From: Hortaea werneckii
Taxonomy: Eukaryota > Ascomycota > Dothideomycetes > Mycosphaerellales > Teratosphaeriaceae
Direction: 5' to 3'
Length of the DNA: 64,000 nucleotides
Assembly: GCA_037044905.1 (NCBI GenBank)
Contig: JBAOKB010000093.1
Span: forward strand, 186,001 to 250,000
In this document: one piece after another, positions 31,339 to 44,251 of the stretch
Layout: each line of letters begins with the position of its first letter
Numbering within the stretch: position 1 is the stretch's first letter
Notes under the pieces: model-generated
Seen by the model: the letters and a program-made list of their open reading frames with translations, nothing else
What the model was told of the DNA's origin: nothing
Database searches by the model: none
Made by a program: the position numbers and the translations under genes

Positions 31339-33564
31339 TCAGACCGGCACCGCACAGCCAAACGAAGTCGCAACGGTACCACCAGGGCCGAAGACTTGAA
31401 TGAGACCTTCGATAGCTGCCCAGGTCCCCATGCCAGAACAAGCAAGTCCGGCGAGGAAGTACAGCGTCGTGAAGGTGTTGATGAAGAAATGCTTTTTGTA
31501 ACCCCGCACCCAACGCTTCATACCACTGTCATGCCGGGTCGTCTGCCCAGTAACAGGATCAAAGCCCTCACCTGGCAGGGAGGCGCCACGTTGAACTAGA
31601 TAGCCGACGAACATGATACCTGGAAGCGAGTAGGTGAAGTTTAAGCCGAAAAGTCCGCCAACCAAGTTGACAATGCCATCTGATAAGTATCTCTTGTCAG
31701 CCATTGTAGCGTGCCTTGAAAGTGCGAATTGGTCAGAGACTTACTCAGGTTGGGAACAGCAGCTGCAACAACGAAGGCAAGGATCCAGTAAACGGGACCA
31801 AGAGCATACCAGCACCACTGGCCTTTTCTGGTCGTGATCGCCGGGAAATTGAAGATCTCTTGGAAAACTTCGAGATAGACGGTCTTCATGCCGATATCTA
31901 AGCCGGATGTCAGCGCTGTTACGGCCAAATCGCAGCATGGTGTACGTCCGTACTGAAGTAAAGAAAGATCGCAAAGAAGCTCGTGAGCAGCGCTAATATA
32001 TTCTGGGCTGTCTGAAGGCCGAACGGTTGGATCACCTGTTGGAGAGCGTCAGCGGGATCTGCAAGCATATTTGAGCTCGGCCAGTAAGGTCTTACATTGC
32101 CGATGTTTGAAGCGCTGTATTGTCCGAAATTGGAGTAGACAAAGACTCCGAAAAGGATGTATACGAAGCAGATGAAGCCTTGGGCGAGGAACAAGCCTTT
32201 CCAGAAATCCTGCTCCTTGATTAGAACAGTAGATCATTTTGTCATTGCTTTGTATACGTACCCAGGGATTCCTCATCTCACCCAAGAAAGCCACGAACAG
32301 CAAAGCACCGGAATAAGCGTCTGCCCAATCGGTCAGTTTGAATGAGCTTAGACTGGAATCTTTGACAGAAATGAACTTACAAACCATGGAGTCGACGGCA
32401 TTGAATTGAGATGCAAAGCCGGTGGCCTGCTGCTGGTACTGAGCAGGTGGACGGCTTGCAAATGTTCGAATGGGCTCGATAGTCTTGATCAAGGTTGACT
32501 TGGTAACGACTTGGTAATCGATTGGGTTGTTCGCGGAGGCGTACATGCTTGGACGGCGTTAGCGACGGCACAATTGAGCATGGTGTGCATCGTCTTACAT
32601 TATGATGAAGCAAACAATGTTGAGCCAAACAGACAAGTTGCACAGCCAACCTAGACGCTGCAGACTTCGAATGCTTCCGAACACCATGCCGATGGCCATA
32701 ACGATGATCATAACGACAATAAAGCATAGCTGCTCCTTGTTGACCTGTGCAATCGTAGTCGAGCATCCTAAAACCAAGACAGCGACAGTGAAGAACTGCT
32801 GAATACTCTGTGTCACATTAATAAAGTGTCGGGCTTTAGGTCCATAGATGCGGAAGTACGTATCGCCGAAAGATAGCATAGGGTAGCGAGAGGAATCCAG
32901 CCCAAGGAACACCCTCCAGATGCAGTATCCGGAGAAACCAGCAAAGAGACCGAACACGACGTAGAGAGCCACGCCAGCTCCGTAACCGACGGTGGCGAAG
33001 ACAAAAGGACAGCTCGACCACCCGAGGATATCGGTGGTGACGAGATAGAAGATGGTGCTCCAGCTAGCTGTCCGGAAGGGCCCTGGCGGCGGTCCTCCAT
33101 TCCTCATCTGTCACTCTGACTGGATCAGACGAGGCCGAAGGCTCAATAACCTGCATCTGCGTGTTCTCCGGACGCTTAGCTTCGTCCAATGGCTGTACCG
33201 CCCTCTCACGACGCTCCTTGTCCTCGCTGCTTTCCGAAGGAGGTTGTTTGCCAGTGGAGAAGCGGCTCTTGATGATATTGGTCAACGTGCGAGGACCGCG
33301 AGCTGCTTTGAACTTCTTATTCTCTTCAGCCTCTATCTCACGCTCGATCTCAGCCCAGTAGATGTATTCTTCGAAAGAGACCGTGGGGTCGACTCGGGCC
33401 GCGAGACCCCATGTACGCTGGCGGATGTTGTTGACTTGCCCAGTGGCGACATCGTCGACTGCAGCAGCCACTTTGGCATTGTCTGCATCCAGCGACATGG
33501 CCCTCACGGCATCTGCCGTGCTCATGTCCCCATAGATTTTGTTGCCAGGGATAACACCGGCCAT
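31339..33564 (-). CDS. Mtr-like neutral amino-acid permease (AAAP family), one frame break
   Basis: Plasma-membrane proton symporter resembling Neurospora Mtr (N-system), importing neutral or aromatic amino acids. Seven exons: 33564-32599, 32547-32381, 32320-32262, 32209-32096, 32035-31954, 31897-31745, 31679-31339. The first 160 residues are a hydrophilic tail. Then ASWSTIFYLVTTDILGWSS opens the first membrane segment, and about eleven follow. Spliced motifs include YSGALLFVAFLGEMRNPW, LYFNIGMKTVYLEVFQEIF and VPNLNGIVNLVGGLFGLNFTY. The protein ends FGCAVPV, like other Mtr proteins. Frame break at about 33072: ARAL and RTASW are in different frames. One extra C explains it, and spliced length is one base over 627 codons. 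Without the join, annotation would give a cytosolic fragment plus a permease lacking its tail. Confidence 0.85.
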
Positions 33565-34835
33565 GGTGAGAGGCTGAGAAAGGTGGCGAAATAATGATCA
33601 GGCGACTGGAACACAGGAAAAGAGGCCAGTGGCGATGGGACTCGAGACCTACAAAACCGCATGAAGGAACAGCGCCATATTTATATAGTTCCAAATCGCT
33701 ATCGTCGAAGCCACAACTTGACTCGGTTCATTTGGCACGAAGCTCTTGACTGGGCCGCGGATACATCTCTCCTTTGAGCTAGACCGCCCTCCTTGAGCCC
33801 AATATGAGCGCGTGGCCCTCCTCGCGATAGATAGGAAGTACTCGGTAGGGTCGCGCTAAGGGGATCACAGCCAGCTAGCTGGGAAGGGTTAAAATCCAAT
33901 TTACCGTTCGGTCCGGGAAAAAAGACTCGGCTCAAACAGGAAGGAGCGTAGACCGACCAAAGCATGTTCTCAAAAATGCACCTCGCGCTTATCGTGTTCA
34001 TAACCATTGCTAACCATCCTAGGCTTTGCTATGAATGCATGGTATTGATGTATGCATTGAAGACAAATGAGGCAAGATACTCGTCCAAGCGTCAGAGCGT
34101 TTGTCAAGCGAGAGTGGGAGAAATGTCCTATCAGTCCCACCAGCATGAAAAGCCAATGGCTCGTGCATGGGGCCCCAGATACGACGAACACGAGGTTGGC
34201 GATACTGGCCTGGTGAAAGCGCAAAGTCTCATTGCATTTGCTAGAAACATGTAAAGATGGAGAGCTGCAGGCGAGTGGCACAGCGTTGATGCGCGACTTT
34301 CAACAAGTTTGCGGGGTTCGCTGCGACAAGCTTCTGTCGTCTGGTCTTGTGAGGCTTGTCAAGCGCGCTTCAGATGCTTGGCTATCTTGGATTTTTCGGC
34401 TTCCCGATGTGCCTCGTATCTCGCTGCATGAGATCACAGCGGTCGCTGTGGAACTAATTGCGCCTTTGCTCGAGTACCTTCCTAAAGCGGAAGCCGGGAT
34501 GGCGGGTGGTGATAAGACAGATTCTTGGGCTTAAAAGATGGATGGAACGAGCTTTCCTCCGGTCACCCAATCGACTTGGTACATGGAAATCTCCCGTCGC
34601 TCTAACCACTCAATCCTAGCGTATCTGTATTGACCGGACATATCACGGCCATAAAGCTGCCAATGTGCCGCAGATGCAAGTCGTCCAAGCGATCCCCAGA
34701 GCGGTTTTCATTCCACCCCATGGCCTTTTTAAGCCGACATTTTCGGCCTTGCATTCGCATCCCCCTTGCCAGCTCGGCAATACACAGCCCTTGACGCTTA
34801 CCTAGACGCTTGCCAACCAAGGACAAAAATCTCCT
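33565..34835. other. Intergenic upstream of amino-acid permease
   Basis: 1.3 kb without a supported gene. A 100-codon plus-strand frame (34232-34534) has mixed composition but no recognisable motif. The left end carries the permease promoter. Confidence 0.5.
33680..33687 (-). promoter_or_regulatory. Candidate TATA box of amino-acid permease
   Basis: TATATAAA on the minus strand, about 115 nt before the ATG at 33564. Confidence 0.45.
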
Positions 34836-35648
34836 TTATTCGTCTCTATAAGCCTTCCCAAGCGCCGTAAGCTTTCCCTCATCATCCAGCATCCTCGCAT
34901 ACCTCCCCACGGTCCCCGTATCCCTCATAGGACCAAACCACGCATACTTCTCGACCCACTCCAGCGTATCAAGATACTTGCAAGACTCCTTAGCAAAATG
35001 CTCAACATGCGCTTTGGGGAGCGGGTTTTCCAGACTCCAGTTCGTAGCCGCGAACTCCGTGATCCAGACTTTCTTCTGCTGGTCCGGCATCTGGTAGTAG
35101 GTCGACCAGATGTAATCGTAGAACAGGCCGACTTCCGCGGGGCCGTACCAGTGGAAACAGTAAAAGTCGACGTCGGAGCCTTGGGCGCGGATGCGGCGGA
35201 TGAAGTCGCTGAGCCATGCTACTCCCTGGGGCGCTGAGGAGATACCCGGGCTTCCGCACCTGACGCCTGCTTTCCTCAGCGGCTCGATACAGCGTAGCCA
35301 CTCTCGTGCTGCGAGTTCGGCGGGCATGTTCGATTGATCAGGTAACTCTGGCTCGTTGAAGCCCAGGATCGCCGGGGCATTCGCCGCCTTGGCTTTGGCC
35401 GGCAGGTCGTCGATGTTGACGTGGTTCCATTGCATGGGGACGAATTGGATGGAGGAGCATCTTGGTGTTGGGTTGGGCGACCAGTTGTATAGCCAGGAGA
35501 TCTTGGAACCCGGTTTTGTGAAAGGGAAGACTTCGTCTTTGTTGTCCGTTGGCCTTCAGCTGAGGATCAGTGATCATGTTCCGAATGACATTTGCCAAGT
35601 GTCCGGGCAGACACACCAACAGAGGCCGCGTTTGGATGGTGGCGCCAT
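34836..35648 (-). CDS. GH128 (Asl1-type) glucanase-like protein, no signal peptide
   Basis: GH128 enzymes cleave beta-1,3-glucan; the fission-yeast relative Asl1 is wall-related. Exon 1 is 35648-35617 (32 nt) and exon 2 is 35553-34836. Together they make 750 nt and 249 residues. The 63-nt intron has GTGTGT...AAG ends. Joining restores KRGLCWPTDNKDEVFPF followed by KISWLYNWSPNPTP, the usual GH128 opening. ILGFNEPEL holds the acid/base Glu, DFYCFHWYGP a barrel strand, and VWITEFAATNW the nucleophile Glu. CW and the KRGL start are family-typical. The model begins MAPPSKRGL with no signal peptide, so secretion is not predicted. A missed 5' exon could supply one, but ATG, splice phase and fold start agree well. 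Confidence 0.8.
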
Positions 35649-36339
35649 GCTTGTGTACTAAACAACAATTGCCGTGGATTCAAGTGCACAGTCGCCGAGT
35701 CGTAGTTGAGATGCACACTCCAGTGCAGTGAAGACGTGGCAGTGACTCGACCAAGATGTATTCGCGCTCGGAAACCGAAGAAGTCTTCACTCGTTCAAGT
35801 AGGAAGTTTAAGCGTGAGTAAATGCAAGCACCCCAAATGTATATCCCATATATCAGAATACCGGAGTTCGGAGTCAGCCCAAGATGCCGCATCAAACGTC
35901 ACGCCCCCATGAAGTGACGCATTCAGCCTTGGCATTACCAACCGAGTCCGCAGGCAATACCTGCCAGTGTCCCGCGAATACCGCACGTCTCTTTCCGAAC
36001 AAGGCAGGAACGCAAAGTAATTATTCAAGGGAGTCATATCACGTTGCAGAAAATCTATCTACTTCTTATCGATGGGGCACCCGGCTATGCTAGTAACCCA
36101 GTACTAAATTGCCACCACAACCAAAATCCAATATGACTGACGCCTTTCAGAGACCGCCGAAGAAGAAGTCGAAAAAGGGTGAAGATCAAAAAGCCAATGA
36201 TGATATAGAGCCTGGCAGACTTGAACGCTCAAAGGAAATGCCTCACATTAATGCTGCTGCTGCTGCTACTGCGAGCGATGCACCGCAAGCATGCCAAAGA
36301 TCGTGCTGGAAAGACTCTGGGGACTTGGCAGGAAAAAAA
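35649..36339. other. Intergenic
   Basis: No supported gene. A 79-codon Lys-rich plus-strand frame ending at 36348 overlaps the copper-fist gene end and is not convincing. Confidence 0.5.
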
Positions 36340-38096
36340 CTACTGTGACCAATCGCCATCGAAGTTGGAGCCGTCGAAACCCTGACCAGACATGTTGAAA
36401 GGGGAAGCGAAAGGATTGTTGGGGACGCTCATGGAGCCATCAGTCCACGGTTGCGAGCTGAACCCGTTGGCGTTCGAAGGCGTGAAGTTGATCGGGGCAG
36501 AAGTGGCGTTCGAGGGCACGCTCTTCGAGAAATTGTCCAGATCCTGAGAGTTGTTCAGGGAGCTGTACCCGGTGCCGCTGCAGTCCATCCCAGGGAAACA
36601 GCTCCTCGAAGGGGTCGGGACCATTGCGGCTAGCTGCGTTGAACCCTTGAGAAAAAGGCTGGCTCGTAGCGCTCTGGAAGCTTGCCTGGCGATATGGTAG
36701 CTCAGTGGCTGGTAGCAAAGGCGGCATCTGCCACATGTTGTCGAAATTCATGATCTGCGGGCCAGGAGCTTCCTTGCGCTCAGTCTGAGCATTGCTTGCA
36801 GCGAAACCAGGTTCAGTCGGCTGCCATTCGCTGCCAGTGCCAGGCAGCACCGAGAAAAAGTCTGGAGGCAGGCTGCGGCGGTTGGATTGCGGCGAGCCCG
36901 TACCGGAGGTTCCGAGGAAGTTTATGCTACTCATGTCTTCCTGTATGCTTGGCATGCCGAAGCTGTACATGTCGTCTACACCCGAGATTTCGTCAATCTC
37001 GGATTGTGTGCCAGATGATGCGGCAGTCAGAGCAGGCTGAGATAGGCCAACATTGTCCGTCCCTGTCGGCCAGGCGCCAAAGTAATTGTCAGTCGGCATC
37101 AAGGAAGCATCGCCTGACGGCAGGTTTGACCAAGGGTCGAACGCTTGATCTGCGATACCAGAGAGTGGTTCGAGTGGCACCGTACTGTCTGCTCGCGTGA
37201 CTTGGAGGCAGAATGTTGTTGCGCCGGTAAACGATCAAAGCTGCTCATATCAACCGGGCTGAGTCTGGGAGTGCCAAAGCTGGCAAAGGTGGAGTCGGCC
37301 GCGTTGAAATTTGGAGATGGCTGTTCGACTTCGACAGCCTTCGGCCGCCATTGAACGAACCACTTTGGCCAGTGGCAAAGACAGACGGGTCGAATGACTT
37401 GTTCTTTGACAGGCCAAGACCGTCTGCCGACCGTCGTGCCTTTGCTTTGACACTTTCATCCGTGTGCGCTCTAGGCAAAGGTACCTTGTATGGCATGCCG
37501 GACTCATGTGCAAGGTGGTTCCGTCGATGTACAGGCTTATGATGGCCGTTTTCGAATTTCGTAATTGAGCCTTCTGACCTGGTAGCCTCCAACCTCGGCT
37601 TCACAGCAGGACCGTGGGGTGGCGTTCCAGTGCTGTCCTCCTTCTTGGCTTCCTTTTTCATCATTGCACACGAACATTTTCCGCCGTGGTGGCAGCAACA
37701 TCCCTGCTCCTCTGCAACAGCAGCCAAATGAGCTGTGTCTCTCTCTTCGCTTTGGACGGGGTGATCATCTTGAAGGCCAGCCTTGGCGCGCTCTTCAGCC
37801 TCCCGCAGGTGGATGCACTTCTCCTTGGAGTGATGCGGCTTCTCCACTTCACCGCAATCGCAGCTGACATGCGCCGATCTCTTTTTCCGCTCTTGTCGAC
37901 AATGCTGGCATTGTGTTACAGGTCGGCCCTTCTTCGGCACCAGGGTGAGCTCTCGATCTGCCACGGCGGTCAGTACTGTGTGCGCAAGCGGGGTCGAGGA
38001 ACAAGACGACATACCAGTATGGTTGCAACCGCTAACGCGGTGACCTTTCAGGCATGATTGGCATGCCCACTTGGTGCCATCGCTCTTGACCACCAT
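36340..38096 (-). CDS. Copper-fist transcription factor, three frame breaks
   Basis: Nuclear DNA-binding regulator of copper or stress genes (Ace1/Mac1/Cuf1 type). Exon 1 is 38096-38015 and exon 2 is 37957-36340, separated by a 57-nt intron. The N-terminal 40 residues form the fist: KWACQSCLKGHRVSGCNHTDRE, with zinc-binding C-x2-C-x8-C-x-H, then KKGRPVTQCQHCRQERKKRS with the minor-groove R/KGRP motif. A Cys-rich cluster EEQGCCCHHGGKCSC follows near residue 110 and may bind Cu(I). The remainder is Ser/Pro-rich. Breaks: a missing base near 37325 (before SPNFNAADSTFASFG), another near 37183 (before VPLEPLSGIADQAF) and an extra base near 36597 (before GMDCSGTGYSS). Net change predicts 1700 nt to be one short of 567 codons, as seen. 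The last segment ends SNFDGDWSQ. Confidence 0.82.
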
Positions 38097-40656
38097 TACT
38101 GGGAGGGCAGCGGTAAGCCGGATGCGCTGTGGCTGAAACTTGAGGGTGCGGTGGGGTCTGATGTCCCGGTGTCGCCGGCGCTGTCGGGGGAGGAGTAAGA
38201 AGCCGGTGGGAGGGCGAAGGCGACAAAGTAAAAGTATAAACAAATAGAACAAGCGGTCTCCGATCCCAAACGATGGAAGGGTATCTTTAGTAGTTCATCC
38301 CAAAAAAACGCCGTAATGTGCGGGTGATGCAGTGCTATGCGGGGAGTATCTGGAGTAGTCGAGAGATGGAGAGCGGAGAGTCCAAAGCGTTCGTAGGCCT
38401 TAGCACACCACCAAGATGGCGGTGGCCGTATAATGGCCGCGGGGGATATATATGGTCGTCCAGAACAGCCGTGGGATGCAGTCACGATCAGAGACGAAGT
38501 GTACGTGAACGAGAAGTGGAATTGAAGAAAGGCGGATGGGGAGACCCTGGCTTGTCTAGTGCTGGCTATTGCGCCGCGCTGGTGGTGATTGCCGGAAGGC
38601 TAAATGCTGCCGTAGGAAGTACTGTTCCTTACCAACCTAACCTTCCCTCTGCACCGGACCACGTAGACGCTGTGTCCAACCAAAGGTCATCCATCCGGTC
38701 CGGCCGCCCGTCGATGCTGATACCTAATTATTGTAACCCTTTTTGTCTTTTTCGTGACAGATGCTTTACATGCCATACCGTCGCCCTGTACTGTGCGCCG
38801 CCTAATCCGCAGGCACCGCTTGCATCGGTGCCGCATCCAGCTTCCTCTCCTGGTGATGTGCATCCAGGTTTTTCGCCCAAGACAGGTCACGGGACCATGT
38901 CTGCCACTGCCACTTCCCAAGAATCGGCTGATGTAATCCGACATCCAGTGTCAAATGCGGTATGAAATAATCCAGATCTGACGTATTGCATTTCGACATT
39001 GTCAACCCATCATGCTTTCCTCGTTTCTTCCGCACAACCTCCTGCTGCCTCGCACCCCTACCTGTGTACTGTCATCCGGCTAGAGCGCTTGACCAAGCTT
39101 ACGTGGCGCAAGCCTTAGAAACAACCAAGTCGGATGGCACGCGATGCCAAAGGAAAGTCGGAACTGCTGAACCACTATAATCATCTTCTAGCACCCCAAA
39201 GACTCCCTCCGGTGACCCAATGGAATGCAGTCAAATGTGACGCCAGATCTGAAAGCAGATGTGAAATGGTCACTAGCCGCTCGAACCTTATATTTAAAGC
39301 CGTCGCGGGCCCGACGGCTTCTGGGAAAGAGATACTGCTGTACGGGCCACGCCATCAATATTGCGGGCAAGCCACACTCACCTCGTCGTGTCTCATTAAT
39401 GAAAGTAGACTTTGTCCGCCCACGGACTGGCATACGAACTACTGTCATTCTGCAGAACGCGTGGCTCTCATGCGACGCAATCAAAGTTGAAGCAGGACCT
39501 AGATGCGTCCGCTGTCAAATCTGTACCAAGGGAACCAATGCCGACTCGCCGAGGCTTCACGCTCCAAAATAAGCCTGACCACGAACATAAGCTTCGGATA
39601 GAGGAGCGATGAACAGTCATTGGTGAGGCATGCGTTCATTCAAGATATTCCTATCTTAATCCCCATCCGAGCGTTCCTGAAATGGCCTACGTATGCCATG
39701 ACCATGCATCCCATGACCTCACCTTGTCCGACGAGAACGTTCCAGCGAGGTTGTAGAGCAAGACCCATCTGGTTCTTGTCGTCAGAGGACATCTCACTGC
39801 GAGATCGCGTTGAACATAGGCATGACAGGCTGCGCGGCCAGTGAAGAAGCAATGCGCGACAGATCTCCCCTTATCACAAAAAGTACTTCTCATGTATTTC
39901 GCAGGGCTATAGCGCGGGCATGTATGGCAGAATTTTGATGCTCGCAACTGGAAACATACACAGGTTGAAGTCATGTCACTGCCCTCCCTGTCACCGTAGG
40001 GAAGCAACTCGCAACGAAAGACTTCGTCAAAAGATCTTGCAAAGCATCATCTTACCACCAGAGTGATTTACTTGAAGGTAGTGTGCCCGCAACAGTCTAA
40101 GAAAAGGAGGCTTGATCGCGAATGAGAAGTTTTCAAAAGGCAAGATCTCAGGGGCGACGATGACGGGTTAGCGGTGAGATGCCAGACTAGCAGCACATCA
40201 GCTGGCCCTCACCTTTCCATTTCTCTCACCACCGATGTTGACACCGTGCCAGCCTTTCTCGCGCTTCCATCGTTCTCGTGTCCCTCATCCCCCAGCATAC
40301 ACTTCCTGCTTTGAAAGCCGCTTCATCTGCTCCCTCAGAGTTCCCAGTAGAAACAGACGGAGAGAGACACGGTATTAGATAGAAACCAGGAAAAAAGCCG
40401 TAGACTCGGTTTGAACCTCCTCAGGCCAATCTCTCGCGTTTGTCAATCCATCCACCTGCCTCTCCATCCACACACGCAAATCGTCCCCCTCACGTTGCGG
40501 AGTGTAGGTACTGCTACCTACACCTGCCCCTCCAAGAGAAAAGTGTGAAAACGCAGCCCACGAGACAATGCATCAAAAGCAAAATAGGTAAAAAGACGAA
40601 AAAGACAACACTTATTTCCTTTCCCCCCGCAAAGAAAAAGAAAGTGAAGAGGCGAA
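38097..40656. other. Long intergenic region
   Basis: 2.5 kb with no supported gene. A 215-codon plus-strand frame (38318-38965) and several of 100-118 codons have no motif and overlap frames on the other strand. The right part (about 40440-40650) is a CT- and A-rich low-complexity stretch next to the Zds1-like stop. Confidence 0.5.
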
Positions 40657-43600
40657 CTACCACAACCCACCTCCACCTCCACCAGTAACTACATTTCCCC
40701 CTCCGCCCCTCCGCGGCCCTCTCTCCTCGTCCTCCCCTTCATCCACTTCATCCCACAAGCCCCCACCATTCCCACCACTACCTCCAGCCTCCGCACTACC
40801 AAAAGGCTGCTCTCCCTTAGGATACCCCAAATAGTCATGCCCGCTGGCGACCGAATACCCCGCCGCCTGACCCGTCATGATACCATTAGCGCGGGCCTGG
40901 GCGGCTTCGCGGTTGTAGTATCCACCTCCACCACCGCTATTGCCATCTCCGGAATCGGCGGGATCGCCTTCAGTCGTGTACCCGGACGCCGAGGGTTGCT
41001 GGGATTGGTATTGCTGGTGCTCTTGACGGGATTGTTGCTAGAAGGAACCGAAGTCGTCAGCTCAAGTAACAATATCGAATGAGAAAACGAGAAAAGGTAA
41101 GGAGAAAGTCGGAGGGGGGGAAAACAAGGGAAGAAAGAGACATACCTCCTGCCACCGCTGCCACTCCGACAACTCCCGATCCACGCCCTTCTCTCTCTGC
41201 TGGGCAGCCCGTTCCCGCTCCCGTTCGCGCGCCGCCTGCATCGCCTGGGTCTGGCCGGGGATAGGCTGGGGATGCATCATCTGGACCTTCGCCAGATAGC
41301 TATACATGAAATTGCTGAGCAAGACCTGGCTGTAGAGGGCGCGACGCGGGTTGGCGAGCTTGATGTGCGCCATGCGGTAGATGGCGCGCTCCTCCAGGAT
41401 GGAGAAGCGGGTCCAGTTGTAGTCGATGTCGGGCTTGAGGATGCGGGGCGGGGGTTCGGGCGACAGGCGGCGGTCCGAGTCCTTTTTCTTGTGGCCTTTG
41501 GTTTTCTTGCTGGGCGGTTGGTCGTGCGAGGCGGAGAGGTCCGAGTCCGAGGTTTTCTTCTTCGAGCCGAAGAGGGCTTGCAGGAGTCCCGGTTCCTTTT
41601 CCGAGTTCTTGTCTTTGTCTTTGCGGCTGGTGTCGAGGGAGGATTTCTTGCTGGAGGATTTCTTCGAGGTTTGCTGGGTAGGCGCGGCGGGAGCGTTAGC
41701 GGATGAAGAGGAGTCGTCGTCGAGTTGGATATCGGCACGATTCAGCACGAGAGATTCTCTGCCCCGCGATGAAGGCTGTTGCTGACTGCCATCGATGGAG
41801 TTCTGCAGGACATCAAGCCGTGCGCTTTCGGCATCCTTGGCATTGCTGCCCGCGGCTTGGCTTTTGGTAAGCCGACTCCCAACTTTACTCTTCACCCCTT
41901 TCCCAACACCGTCACCACCATTCGCATCAGCCTTCTTCGCTTCTTTGGAATCGTCATCGTCGGAGCCAAGAATCCACTTCCAGCTACTCTTCCTCCCACC
42001 TTCCTTGCCTTTCTCTTTCCGCTCATCTGAGAAGGTAGGCACCATGGTCAGAGCATCCGTCCTCGTACTACTACTACCAGGTAACGGTGACGGCCGACCA
42101 CTGATATCATTAAGCGTACTGCCCGCTCTTTGCGCGCCAGGTACGGGTCTAGCATGCGCACCAGTGCGCTGCATGGGTCTTGGAAGCTCATGCGAAGACT
42201 TTCTCTCAGGAAATTTCGGTGATTGTTGCGGCTGCTGTTGATCGGCTTGGGCGCCTGCCGGAACAGGCACTTTCGTCCCATCTGGCAGCGTCTCGATGAT
42301 GTTGGGAAGCGGATTCGTATTGTTGTAACCAGGTAATTGTGCTGTTGTTCGTCCAGGCCCGGAAGCGAGCCTCGAGTGGAATTGTCTTGGCTGCGGCCGT
42401 CTTGCATCGAATTGCTGATGCTGTTCCTGATTCTGGGCGGGCTCTTCGTACTGCTGCTCAGGCTGCGGTTGGGGCGGCTTAGGCTCGGCTTCTTGCGTAG
42501 GGGAAGTCTGCTGTTGCTGCACTTGTGTTGAAGGACCTCTCCGTCCACTGTCGTCTAGGCTTCCTTCCTCTGTCTCTCCACAATCGCCTCAGCTTGTCCT
42601 ACAATATTATCGCTACTCTGACTTCCACCAAGAGTCGGTCGCCTTCGAGAGCTTGTGCGGGCCTGATGTCCACCTTGCTGAGTCTGACCTTCACCGCTTG
42701 CCTGAGGAGCCGGTGTCGGCTCGGTTTGCACCCTCGTCAACCCGAGAATCGGCTCACCTTCATCGCTAGTTCTTATGGGGAGAGCCTCCTCTTGCGATGG
42801 GGCCCCTCCCACTGTCGCGGGTGACTGCATGGGACTCTCATTATCGTCGGAATCAACATGCCTCTGCTGCGCCCGCTTCGAAAACGGCACTCGCTCCCCC
42901 TTCTTCAATGAACCTCTTCGGTAAGTCGTGCGCGTACTCCGCTTCAGCCCCTGATTTCCCGGGGGCAAGATAGGCATATCTTCCGAAGGCGGGACCTCAA
43001 CTCCAGAATCCTCGCTTCTCCGGACAGTATCCAGCGACATCCTCCGCATGAGCTGCTGCGGATCATTGACCAGGTTCTCCAGCTCAGCCAGATCCGCCAC
43101 CGTCGTCTCGCCTTGGACTTGCATGCCTTTGCTCCGTTTCCGCTCCAAGCGATCGGCGCCGTCTTCGTACTCGCCCGGTTTCGAGGTATCGATTTCCCGT
43201 CGTAACATACTCTTCTTCCGCCGCAAAGAACTACCTCCACTCCCACTCCTTTCCAGCCCCTCAACGGACAAGCTATCACTATCGCCGCTCCGCCGCCTGA
43301 TCTTATCCACTCGGTCTTCGATAAACGTTTTGAACTCCTTCGGCGCGAGCTCCGGGTGCAGCGAGGCGGGGACCCAGAAAAGCCGGGATGCATCATCCTC
43401 GTCATCGCCATCCTGGGTCTTGGGCGCTACAGACGGCACTACGCCGCCGAAAGAGGGCAGGTCAGGATCTGCGTTGTCCACATTCATGCTCATACGGCGG
43501 ATCGCCTGCAGATTGCTCAGCTCTTGTGCTACAGCGGCGGGGGAGGATTCGTAGTCGATATCGTTCAGCGGGAACTGCATGCTCGCAGTCTCTCCGCTGC

Positions 43601-44251
43601 TAGGGTTTCTCGTCAGGGGCGGCGGGGATGCATGACCAGTCGCTCTCTGCTGGCTATCTGACGCTCCCGAACCCATTCTCTTCAGACTCGAGCGTGGGCT
43701 CAGAGTGCCAGTTTCCGAGGGACTGCTCGGACTGCCTTGCTGTCCTTTCTCGTAACTCCTACTCCTCTGCGGTGACTGTGGTGCCTGTGCACCTCCGGTC
43801 GTCGGCGACATATCTCCTATATTGTACCCTTCAAAGTCAGGCCCTCCTCGCCTCGTACCGCGACTCTCATAGACTTCGTTCCGATTGGGCATGAAGCTCA
43901 ATGGCCGGCTGCTGCTGTTGAGACTGTTGCCGCTCATCGTCGTGGTCGTAGTAGGAACCGATGGCTTCGGTGACGTGGTGATCGTCGTCGGAGATGGAAA
44001 TGTGAGGCACGTGGCCCTTGGGAGGGGGACCGTTGGCCGATTGGGAAAGCTTCCGCGAGTTATAGATCCGCTCGAGCTCCTGTTGGCGGGCGGAGGGCTA
44101 GAGAAAGGGCAAGGAAAGTCAGCTCCGGTCAGTCAAGCTGAGTCTAGAATTCGTGGATGTATGACATATCTGAAAACCAACCCAACCAGGAAAGACAATG
44201 TCGGAAGTACGGAAAGGGAAAAAGGAAAGGGGAAGGTGATCTCACCTGCAT
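40657..44251 (-). CDS. Zds1-like cell-polarity/mitosis regulator, two frame breaks
   Basis: Zds proteins bind the PP2A-Cdc55 phosphatase and act in mitotic exit and polarity. Exon 1 is ATGCAG only (44251-44246), exon 2 is 44097-41146 and exon 3 is 41037-40657; introns of 148 and 108 nt are GT-AG. They encode 1112 residues. The N-terminus reads MQPSARQQELERIYNSRKLS then HVPHISISDDDHHVTEAIGS, the conserved Zds start. RLFWVPASLHPELAPKEFK is the second Zds block. The C-terminal Zds domain is DYNWTRFSILEERAIYRMA then KLANPRRALYSQVLLSNFMY. Long Ser/Gln-rich linkers separate them. Breaks: an extra base near 43928-43934 (ER|NSLNSSSRPL) and a missing G near 42559-42563 (RQRK|GSLDDSGRR). They cancel, which fits 3339 nt = 1113 codons. 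Confidence 0.82.

Noticed and set aside
38318..38965. 215-codon plus-strand frame
   Set aside because: Mixed composition with no recognisable motif, in a promoter-side region.
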